A stretch of DNA of 64,000 nt. Origin: Flaccisagitta enflata (lineage: Eukaryota; Chaetognatha; Sagittoidea; Aphragmophora). Numbering within the stretch: the stretch's first letter is position 1; every line of letters begins with the position of its first letter. The stretch covers positions 46,128,001-46,192,000 of the forward strand of contig OZ231128.1 in the NCBI GenBank assembly GCA_965153355.1, read 5' to 3'. The notes beneath the pieces were generated by a model, which made no database searches, was not told the DNA's origin, and saw only the letters and a list, made by a program, of their open reading frames with translations. A program made the translations under genes and the position numbers. Positions 22,106 through 31,215 of the stretch are shown here, piece by piece.

Positions 22106-23097
22106 TCCTTTTTGGGCAGCGGCCCCGAAGGGGTCGATGACCTATGCTTTCACACATATGGGGGATTTTCTCCTTCTTCTTCTCCTCCTTCTAATTCTAC
22201 GTAGTCCCCCTCTCCCCAGCCACGAGGCCCATATCTCAGCCTCAAGGCCCATATCCCAGCCTCGAGGCCCAAATCGTAGTCTTGAGGCTCAAATCCCAAC
22301 CTCCAGGCCTAAATCCCCACCCCAAGGCCCAAATTCCAGCCTCAAGGGATATGGGCCTAGAGGCTGGGATATGGGCCCCGAGGCTGAGATATGGGCCTCG
22401 AGGCTAGGGGGAGGGGGGGGTGTGGAAGAGAAGAAGGAGGAGAAGAAGAAGGAGAAAATCCCCCATATGTGTGAAAGCATAGGTCATCGACCCCTTCGGG
22501 GCCGCTGCCCTGCTCCCCCCTCAACTTTAACCAAAACCTTCTTAAGCAGGGCACGGGTACCGCTGACCATCCAACCTCAAGCCACAGATTCCAGCCTCAA
22601 GGCCCATATCCCAGCCTTGATGCCCATCTCCCAGCCTCTAGACCCAAATCCTAGCTTTGAGGCCCAAATCCTAGCTGCCAGGCCTAAATCCTAGCCTCAG
22701 GGCCCAAATCCTAGCCTCCAGAATCTTAAGGCCCCAATTACAGCCTTGAGGCCCCAATCCCAGCCTCGAGGCCCACATCCCAGCCTCAAGGCCCAAAACC
22801 CAGCTTCACAGCCATAATTTGAACCTAAAAGCCAAAATTCAAGCCCCAAATCCCAGTCTTCATTCTAACCTCAAAGCCCCAATCCCAAACTCAAGGCCAA
22901 TAGTCTAGCCTTAGGGATTAAGGCCCATATCTCAACCCCTAAACCCATACCATTTACCCAAACCATTCACAATCACACTTACTGAAGAATCAGTCATCAC
23001 CCTTTTGGGGTTGCTGCCCTGCTAACCACCTTACACTGACATATACTCACATAAGGGCAACGGGTACAGCTGACCATCTAACGCTTTTGCGACTATT
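22106..23097. repeat. Family G element with long palindromic arms
   Basis: Left arm 22114-22188 (GGGCAGCGGCCCCGAAGGGG, then TCGATGACCTATGCTTTCACACATATGG) and right arm 22437-22511 are almost perfect complements over about 75 bp. Between and after them are AGGCCCATATCCCAGCCTCG-type units in both orientations. The right portion continues to 23097 with a second, diverged G-like segment (CATCACCCTTTTGGGGTTGCTGCCC) and the terminus CGGGTACAGCTGACCATCTAACGCTTTTGCGACTAT. Confidence 0.75.
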
Positions 23098-23254
23098 CAT
23101 TTTAAAAGCTCCTTACATCTGTAGTGAGAGAAAGCGGACCATACAACACGCGGGGCGTGGACCAAAATCATCGACTGTTTGCCACTATCTACCTACCAAA
23201 AGCCCGCTTCGTCGTAGAACTCCTTCATTCTTCCCTGCCAAAAGCACCATTCAG

Positions 23255-23717
23255 CAGACCTGTACATCCTGCTTTCCTTCCAAGTAGCAGATATTTTTCC
23301 TGCAAATCTTCCGACTAGTCTAGCTGTGCTGTGCTGTGCTGTGCTGTGCTTGACTATGTTTTTCTGTGCTTTACTAAGCTTATTTATGAGAAAGAGAAGA
23401 AAATAAACAACTCCTTTCAGAAACAAAAAACGACAGTTGGTGTGCAAACAATGGCAAAGTTTTAGTTTCAGTCCCTATTTATAACTATTTTCATGACTAT
23501 GTTGAATTTTTTAAAATGAAACTTAGAGTTATCATGAAGACAAGAAATACTCAATGAAAGTAACAGTTTTCTTAAAAATAGTAGTGCGAAAATTTAAAAC
23601 CTGCAAGGGTAAAATTCTGAGACTTAAACCGCAAAGATTTGCACTTTTCTGGACCACCGGGATTCGAATTGTTTCTAAATATTCGGAACTTTTACAGTCA
23701 TCAAACATGATTTATTC

Positions 23718-23767
<50 letters not shown>

Positions 23768-23935
23768 CTTTCTTTTTTTTTCACCTTTTCTTTTTTTCTT
23801 TCTTATTTTTTCACCTTTTCTTTTTTTTACCTTCGCCTTTCTTCCTTCCTTCCTTCCTTCCTTCCAAACCTTCCGAGAGACGTCCAGCCCTTCCGAGTAG
23901 CGGCGCTACTCGCTACTACAAGATGTACAGGTCTG
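23255..23935. mobile_element. hAT-type MITE, 681 bp
   Basis: Ends CAGACCTGTACATC (23255-23268) and GATGTACAGGTCTG (23922-23935) are perfect complements, flanked by the 8-bp duplication CCATTCAG at 23247-23254 and 23936-23943. Inner sequence TAGCGGCGCTACTCG with CGAGAGACGT resembles the gag MITE at 5582. It contains a (CT)n tract at 23721-23762 and (CTTC)n. No transposase. It also holds a GTGCTGTGCT pentamer run near 23320-23350. Confidence 0.9.
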
Positions 23936-24188
23936 CCATTCAGTAGCATTAAAGTGGTGAAACAGCACCAGTGGGACCATTGTGAGATTTTTGGTTTGAG
24001 GCTGCATACGTAGCAACCAACGGCTTTTTTGCAGTTTCAGCCTCCCTCGAAAAAAAACCGATTCGAAATTGAAATCCTATTGACTTTTTGGCTTCCTCCC
24101 GTTTATGGGCGGAAACCAAACGTTGTACGCAGTAACAACCATTTCCTTTTTCCTTCCCGTCTGTCTCCGTCTGTCTCTCCCTGCCTCC

Positions 24189-24281
<93 letters not shown>
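24189..24281. repeat. (CT)n microsatellite
   Basis: Ninety base pairs of CT dinucleotides, preceded by degenerate GTCTCCCTGCCTC units. Confidence 0.97.
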
Positions 24282-24283
<2 letters not shown>

Positions 24284-25193
24284 ATCCGCAGCCTTGGTTG
24301 AATGGATTGAACTTAGTAAAAGGAAAAAGGTCGAATGTGGGGAATGTGACTGAGTAACAGACTGCTAGAGTGTGTTTGTGAGGACTTCAAATAAGAACGC
24401 AGAATGCCCAAGACAGTGATAAAAAACACTGCCCAAAAAACGATGCTTTATCTAAAGAAACATATTTTTTTTTTGTTCTGATCTTTGGTGGTTGGATCAA
24501 AAAATGTCAATTTTAACACCTCACACCTATTTAACCGGAAATTACAAGTAACTTCAAATAGTTACGAATCAAAATTTGATGGTCGTGTCGTTTTGAGATT
24601 TGGAACCACTTTTACGCATGAAATAACGATTGAAACTACAAAGAATGTCTGTTTGAATATGTGAGAGCTGTTACAAGGAATAGGAAAAAAAACATCAAAA
24701 TCTGATTTCAGCTAAATCGAAAATTTTATTGGAAATAAGTCTAGGAATACATCAAGCTGTATCGTGCTGTAACAAGTGATTGCTGTAAGTTTTTATTATA
24801 TATTTTTATTATTATTATTATTGTTTTTTTTTTTTTGCTTTGTTTCAGACGTTTTTTTTTCATCTTTTAAATCTATCCTCTGTTTAAAGGCAAAGATGAA
24901 TACATGTACTCTTTCTGTCTGTCATATTGAACCAAACCATAGTTGCCATACACTTTATCAAGTAACAACTTATGTAGTAAAACTTCACATTCTACCTTCA
25001 CATTCTTCCATATACAGTAGATGTCTTTAAGACTTGGAAATACGGGGGAATTCATATTGAAAAGACAAATGAATATTAAGGGATGATATTTGGAATATAA
25101 ACTAATAAAAGGATGTTTTATTGACGAAGGGTGTTGATTGCTATGGAAACGCATTTCCTTGTATTCCCGCTAAAGTATCAATATTTGGAGAAA
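24282..25193. other. Unannotated low-GC DNA
   Basis: No splice-bounded coding segment or repeat shared with the rest of the window was seen. Confidence 0.4.
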
Positions 25194-25199
25194 TTTTTT

Positions 25200-25669
25200 G
25201 AGGGAACATTGCCTAAAATCAAATTTGCTTCAACTATACCCACCCACTACTATACCCACTATACCCAAACTGAAATAAATGGAAGAGGGCCTTGTGAACC
25301 GTCACTGACTAGTTAATACGCGCACCACTCCTAGTTTTCCATAAAACAGAATCTGAAAAACATTCCTTCCTCAATCTAACCCAAGAGCAAACTGCTTACC
25401 AAAAGTAGTGAGGGCAATTACGGTTACCTTTGTAACCAAAATTCAATAAATCACCCGAGGGTAACATTGTTGAGAAACCATACCCTTAGAGGTTAGAATC
25501 GAGGTCAAGCTAAATGCGACCGCCAGACATTCCAATCTTAGGTACTGAGTTGAAGTGGAACAACATCCCTCACTATACCAAAACTGAAATTAATGGAAGA
25601 GGGCCTTGTGAACCCTCACTAACTAGTTCATACGCGCACTACTCCTTATTTTCCATAAAACAGAATCTG
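25200..25669. repeat. Roughly 300-bp dispersed repeat (family R), left of the LTR element
   Basis: One unit and part of a second, with CCATAAAACAGAATCTGA, GCAAACTGCTTACC and CACCCGAGGGTAACATTG as landmarks. The second unit is cut at 25669 and continues at 34187 on the other side of the LTR element. Other copies lie at 36764-37290 and 51660-52260. Confidence 0.85.
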
Positions 25670-26034
25670 AGTATGACATTGAAGTCATACGGACTGAAAG
25701 AAAGACGAAATTTCTTTGGAATTTCTTGGTTTACTCTTTAATTTTATCATTCATATAAAATTAACAATGAAATATATAAAACAACAACAAATAAAGGGCA
25801 TTCTGTACGCTTAATGTTCTCTTACCTGAAAGAAAGACGAAATTTCTTTGGAATTTCTTGGTTTACTGAAATTCCAAAGAAATTTTCGTTTATATATCAC
25901 CCGCATTAGAAATCTGTAAAGTTTGTGGTGTATTACGTCAATTGCTAAATTAAATAGGGGTCCCTCATATTCTTATAAAGGATATTCTAATATTAGGGTG
26001 TTTCAAGTGGGTATAAGGAGTCCCATTCCATACT
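25670..26034 (-). repeat. 3' LTR of the gag-only element
   Basis: 365 bp, no difference seen from the other LTR. A 40-bp segment (CTGAAAGAAAGACGAAATTT and on) is repeated directly within it, and a third partial copy follows in inverted orientation. A TATATAAA box on the minus strand lies at 25889-25896. Confidence 0.93.
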
Positions 26035-26042
26035 TCCCCCCT
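26035..26042 (-). promoter_or_regulatory. Polypurine tract
   Basis: On the minus strand AGGGGGGA immediately precedes the LTR start, as expected for the plus-strand primer of an LTR element. Confidence 0.8.
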
Positions 26043-26322
26043 GTTGACAAAAAAAACCATTAGTGTGAACTAGGTTTTTTTTTCTTTTTCAAATTCCCGG
26101 AATTTAAAAACAAAGTCGATCTCCTTTTACCCACCTAAAAATGAAAAACCTCAGAAATGCGGGCGTTTGCGTAACAATAACAATCGTTGAACGAACGGAA
26201 AATAACGGTCACGTTTTAACTTTATAAGTCACGACTTATAGGTTTGGATAGTAACTAAGACAGAAAAGGAGAATTCTAAATATTCAAATTATCAATCAAC
26301 AACCCTTCCAATCAAAAGAAAC

Positions 26323-26330
26323 TATAAAAG
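26323..26330 (+). promoter_or_regulatory. TATA box of the cargo gene
   Basis: TATAAAAG, 78 bases before the ATG at 26408. Transcription would start near 26350-26360, leaving a 5' leader of about 50 bases. Confidence 0.6.
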
Positions 26331-26407
26331 ACTCGGCATTTGTTAGGTTACCAAAATTCCTTTTATTTTCTAATCATTTCTCCGCTTGATTACTGCGACA
26401 AGCCATC

Positions 26408-26568
26408 ATGAACCAATATCTCCTTCTCGCGTTGGCATCTCTTCTCTTCACCATGGGAATGGCTTCTGAATCAAATGAGCAAACCCTTGAGGATTACGTT
26501 AAAGATCCAGTCCCCTCGAATAAGTGTTTTCAAAAATTTGAGGGCTATTTGGAAAGCGTGGGCTACAG
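26408..26568 (+). CDS. Cargo gene, exon 1: signal peptide and start of ectodomain
   Basis: ATG in the context GCCATCATGA opens MNQYLLLALASLLFTMGMAS, a classic signal peptide with cleavage likely after Ala19 or Ser20. A short acidic segment with Cys40 follows. The exon ends CTACAG just before a consensus GTAAGT donor at 26569, after two bases of a codon. The gene stands opposite to the LTR element that contains it. A TATA box, start context, donor and acceptor all agree, so a functional origin is likely. I do not recognise the family. Confidence 0.75.
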
Positions 26569-26735
26569 GTAAGTGGGGGGGGGAGAAAATTTTTGAACAC
26601 AAGATTAATGCAAAAGTTAGTTTAAGTTATTATTACCTTCTTCGCCATGGTAACATATTAATTAGTTCAGGCTTGCATTAAAACCAAATACTTCTATTTC
26701 TAAAGGTTAACATGCCTGTCAATCATTGATTTTAG

Positions 26736-27048
26736 GAAAGATGGGGATGCTTGTCAATTGATTGTTTATCGCACGGCCACTGGAAGAACTACTACTTCTC
26801 GATGTTTACCAGTATCAGAGAAGTATCTCAAAACTGAGTATAAAAAAAAAGTATTACAGAATACTGACGATGTCGAATATCTTCAATTTGGCACCATTGC
26901 CCTGGTGTTGCTCGATATTATTCTCACCATATTCAAAATCTTTCAACAAAAGTTACAAACAACGCAAATCCTAGCAAATCAAGGCAATGCTCCCAATACT
27001 CCAACACCACTAAGACGAAACAGTCAGTATGCCATACAAAACGTGTAA
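26736..27048 (+). CDS. Cargo gene, exon 2: ectodomain, membrane span and tail
   Basis: The acceptor TTGATTTTAG ends at 26735. Joining keeps the frame and gives a 157-residue product in total. Residues about 55-105 contain Cys60 and Cys77 and a Thr/Arg-rich loop (ATGRTTTSR). A hydrophobic span, IALVLLDIILTIFKIF (about 108-123, with one Asp inside), is followed by a basic Gln/Asn-rich tail ending at TAA 27046-27048. Expected topology: secreted N-terminus, single span, about 34-residue cytosolic tail. The 167-bp intron is ordinary GT-AG. Possible roles (receptor, adhesion, or virus-like surface protein) are undetermined. Because the gene is antisense to the element, its intron would not be removed from the element's genomic RNA. 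Confidence 0.75.
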
Positions 27049-28262
27049 ATCAGCATGCTCAGTCAATCGACAGTCGGGAAAAAAGGTAAAGTTCATACAG
27101 AGTAGTGAAACAATGGGAAATTAAGCATGAGAGAAAAGGATAGAAATCAATAATTTCAAATTTAATTTCACACCGACCCTTTTTTCCATTTCTTTGATCA
27201 AAGTCCAAAGCTGGCAGCTGATTTAGCCAAATTAACTTCATTGGTCACTCATTCCTTTTCTCACTCCTGCCGTTTTCAATTCGTTTTCATTCTCAAGATT
27301 TTCCATTTGGGAACTAAATCATCAATCGGAAAAAAAATATAACCATCATCGACTTCATGTCGTAAAAAAAATATAGGAATTCCATAAAAAAAAAATACGA
27401 CTACAGTACTGTCTGCGCATTGTTAATCACTCCCAAATACCATCTGGTAAGGGCTTAGTGAAAATTCTTTATCCTTCAGACTAAAGAATTAATAATCGGG
27501 CACGTCCCTAGATAGCGCCGGGGGCATACTATCTTAAATAATACCGGTTTTTCAAAGGCTCACATTCATTGTCGAGACCTTACATTAATTTGCCCCCCTG
27601 GGGTTAGCAAATTCTTTTTCTTTTCTTCTCTCTTTTCTTTTCCGTAATTTCTTTAGCCACTTATTTCCATGACTCTGAAATTAGACGCCCTCTCTGATCA
27701 ACTTCGAGCTGATTGTCATTTGTTTCTTTGATTCATTTACTACCGCTCATTCACTCCCCCGTTCACACTTCGTTCACTATTCATCAATCAGCTGTCAACA
27801 TTCGTTCGTTTACCTGGCCAGGTTCATTCATCACATTCATTCATCGTTCACATTTCACATTCATTGATCATCAGAGCGTCTCTAATATTAAACACTGATT
27901 GTTCTATATTCTCATTTTACAGGCTCGTAAAGAAGCGGCTTTATATTACATCTTCTTTTTATTCATTTTCTTTTACTCCATTTCTTTTCTTTCTTCTATT
28001 TCTTTTCCGTCTTAAAAAAAAAAACAAATCCGAACGGTTTAATTTCTTCTATCATTAGTTTTTAAGATCATTTAGTAAATTTCCATTTTATGGATATTCT
28101 TCCAAAATCTTCTATTTTTTTTTTTTCTCTAAAGCATTTTTTTCCAAATCTACTATTTTTTTTTTTTCTCGTTCATTTTCTAATTTTGTTACAAAACAAA
28201 AACCAAAATTTTTCAAAATATTATCAAAATACTGAAAAGTCGACGGAAGGAAAGCTCGTCGT
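27049..28262. other. Element interior without recognised gene
   Basis: AT-rich, T-rich on the plus strand, with TTCATTCA-type runs near 27720-27880. No RT, protease or integrase motif in any frame. Confidence 0.5.
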
Positions 28263-29093
28263 TCATCTAGTTTCTACGACGAAATACGCGTCCTCCGTTG
28301 GCTTCATTTGGGCCGTCCCTCTTCTTTTTAGGGGCGGCAAGGTAGTGGCTCTTCTTCTCATAGCCACTCTTCTCAGCTTCATTAAGTTTTCCTCCATTTG
28401 AACTCGAGTTCTAATCTTTGTTGATTTTTTCTCTGTTTTCTCCGTTTTCATTGTTTTCTCCGTTTTCTCCGTTTTCTCCGTTTTCTTCGTTTTATTCGTT
28501 TTCTTTGTTTTCTTTGCTCTTGTTTTTGCCGTTGTCCTCGCCTCTGGCTTAGTCTTTGATGATCTAGCTTCATTTTCTTCATTTGTGAAGATCGAAATAA
28601 CTGCATTGCCAACCTCCTCGTTGTCGGCTTTATTTTCTGTCCTCTCGTCGTCCTTTTTCGTGACGTCACGTCCCCTTGACGTTACGTAATCATCCATGTA
28701 TCGATTCTTTTTCTTTTCCATGACGTCATGATTCCACCAAAATTTGAGGGTGAATATTTCTCTTTCTTTTGCGGTTGAACTCACATGATACATTTTGCAT
28801 GTGTTACTTTTTGTTTTTTCCTTTGTGGTTGCTGTTGCCCACGACTCTGCATCAACCACATTCTTCTTGTGCGTTTGTCTATCTTTCTCAGGACTGTCTA
28901 GTCTCACCTTTTGTCTGTCTCTGAGTGTGTTCATGTGTGTATTCGTGCGTATCTTTTTGTACGACTTAAACTTTGATTCATCATTCTTTCTTTCGTTTGC
29001 TTCATCCTGTATGTTTATCCATTTGTCCGCGTTCAACTTAGTAGACAGCTTTTCGTCTGTCTTTTTGTCTATCCTCTTCAACCTATATGTCAT
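28263..29093 (-). CDS. Lys/Thr-rich open frame of the gag-only element
   Basis: 276 codons from ATG at 29093, sense to the element. It is highly charged (MTYRLKRIDKKTDEKLSTK), with a KTEKTEKT repeat near residues 205-230 and a basic C-terminus. It has no Cys clusters, no membrane span and no motif I recognise. It lies in another frame than the next upstream frame, which ends at 29239. The two could be exons or frame-shifted parts of one gene, or simply low-constraint sequence kept open by composition. Confidence 0.35.
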   Translation of the reverse strand: MTYRLKRIDKKTDEKLSTKLNADKWINIQDEANERKNDESKFKSYKKIRTNTHMNTLRDRQKVRLDSPEKDRQTHKKNVVDAESWATATTKEKTKSNTCKMYHVSSTAKEREIFTLKFWWNHDVMEKKKNRYMDDYVTSRGRDVTKKDDERTENKADNEEVGNAVISIFTNEENEARSSKTKPEARTTAKTRAKKTKKTNKTKKTEKTEKTEKTMKTEKTEKKSTKIRTRVQMEENLMKLRRVAMRRRATTLPPLKRRGTAQMKPTEDAYFVVETR

Positions 29094-29238
29094 TTTCTTT
29101 GCCTCTTTTCTTTCGCGATCACATTTAGTTGACTTCCTTACAACAAAGTTCTCAAGCGAATGTTTGTTTGTTTGTTTACTATTCCTCGATTGTTTGTTTA
29201 CTTCTCGATTTTTCTCCTTTTTGTCGTACCTTTCTCTC

Positions 29239-29588
29239 TCAGATTCGTTTTCTCTTCCTTCCTTTACTCCACTCGTCTCTTTCTTTGACTCTCTGAGTTT
29301 GTTTTTTTTTTTTTTTTGTTTTACTCTTTTTTCCTCTTTTCTGGCCTACAAGCATACTCGTATTGCGAGGCCGTTTGTTATCATCGTCACTTTTAACGTT
29401 GCTGTTGTCAACAGTTCTGTCGCTGTTTTCATTTATGTTGGCATTGACGTTGTTATTAATGCTGTCATGTACGTTGTTGATCATATTGATGAGTATATTG
29501 TCACTATTGTTGCTGTTGCTGCTTTTGCTGTTGTCGTTGTTGCTGTTGCTGCTGTTGTTGTCGTTTTTGTCTCTGTTATTGCTGCCGC

Positions 29589-29670
<82 letters not shown>

Positions 29671-31140
29671 GCCGTTGCTGTTGTGCTTGCTGCTGCTGCT
29701 GCTCTCTTTGTTGTTGTTGTTGTTGTTGTTGTTGTTTTTCATCATCTTCTTCTTTATCCTCATTTTTCTTATCTTTTTCCTTTTCTTCTTCCTCTCCTTC
29801 TTCCTCTTCCTCTCCTTCTTCCTCTTTATCTCCTTCTTCTTCTTTATCTCCTTCTTCTTCTTTATCTCCTTCTTCTTCTTTATCTCCTTCTTCTTCTTTA
29901 TCTCCTTCTTCTTCTTTATCTCCTTCTTCTTCTTCTTCTTCTTCTTCTTCTTCTTCTTCTTCTTCTTCTTCTTCTTCTTCTTCTTCTTCTTTATCTTTAC
30001 GCGAATTTCCTCATTAGCGCCCTCTCTAAGGACCGTTGATTTTGGCTGTTCGTCTGTCCTCATTTCTCTCCTTACGTTTCTTTTCGCGCCGATTATTTCG
30101 TCCTTCACTTTCCCTGCATTATCGCATTTTACGCCCTCAGCGTTAGGATTCCTAACTCGACTTAGCGTGCTCTCTTTTTCCTCTCTCTTCGGTGCCTTTT
30201 GTTGCTTCGTCACGTCTTTAGACGGAAAACCCTCATTTGACGCAAAACGCGTGCTCGACGCAAAAGTCTCGCCAGCCATCTCTCGTCCTGCCTCTCCACT
30301 CGATCTCTCGATGATTCTGCATTTCGCGCTTTTGTCCGTTTGCGCGCTCGAACCTACTAGCGCTATATCAACGCGAGGTTTTTCACCTTTTCTGACTGAG
30401 CCTTCTAGCTTATTTTCTAGCTTATTTTCGCGAGGCTGTCTATCGTCTCTTTTTTCATAACTTTCACTCATCTTGTTATTGTTGTTAACGACGATGTTGT
30501 TACTGTTATTGTTGTTTATGTAGCTGTTGTCGACGTTTGTTTTATCACTTTTGATGTTTTTGTTATTGTTGATGTTGATTTTGTCACTGTTTATGTTGAT
30601 TTTGTGACTGTTGATGTTGTTTTCGTGACTGTCGATGTTGTTTTTGTGACTGTCGATGTTGTTTTTGTGACTGCCGATGTTGTTTTTGTGACTGTTGTTT
30701 TTGTTTGTGTACGTGTTTGTACATTTGTCATTGTTTCTTTCGATGACGCTCTCATTGTTACCCATAACAACATTCATTCCAATAAACTCGACTTTTATCA
30801 CATTTTTCTGCATACAGTTCTCCATCCCACTTAAATTCGCGCTGGTGTTACTCTCAATCGCGTCCAAAGATTCAGATTTAAAGACTCGAAATTTTCCCTC
30901 CATCAGTATTCCATTACTCTCATCTAACCCGATACTCATCTTTCCTTCTTTCGTGCCAACAACAGAAGTAAATAGGTAAATTAAGCATAGAAACTGCCTC
31001 ACCATACTGCAGTTGTCACTACTTTTAACGAAAACTTCACTGCTTGATGCTTCATTCTCATTTCCGTTACCCTTCTTGCCACCTTCATCATTCACCAACG
31101 ATTTTAGCCCAATTATCTTGTCACCCATTCTTTCTCTCAT
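29239..31140 (-). CDS. Asn/Lys-rich 633-codon open frame at the pol position
   Basis: It starts 76 bases after the gag stop, where protease and RT would be expected. Residues 1-120 have mixed composition, including a hydrophobic segment MVRQFLCLIYLFTSVVG (about 46-62) that could be a signal anchor. Then come SHKNNIDSHKNNI repeats, a mixed region (DIALVGSSAQTDKSAKCR), and long poly-Lys/Glu and poly-Asn tracts from triplet microsatellites (CTT)n 29925-29990 and (GTT)n 29590-29670. No catalytic Asp-Ser/Thr-Gly, YxDD or DDE motif. It may be real in its first half and microsatellite-inflated in the second; functional status is open. Confidence 0.4.
29590..29990. repeat. (GTT)n and (CTT)n triplet tracts
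   Basis: (GTT)n near 29590-29745 and (CTT)n with CTTTAT interruptions near 29755-29990. They cause the poly-Asn and poly-Lys runs on the minus strand and poly-Leu/Val frames on the plus strand. Confidence 0.95.
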
Positions 31141-31215
31141 TTTGTCAATTACTACGTCATTCCTTTTGTCACCTTCCCCTTCGTCCTCTTGTGATAAAAG
31201 TCGCTTCTGTCGTTG

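Noticed and set aside
29363-30460. Leu-rich plus-strand frame of 365 codons
   Set aside because: It is the complement of the Lys/Asn triplet tracts of the minus-strand frames; composition is trivial and no motif is present.
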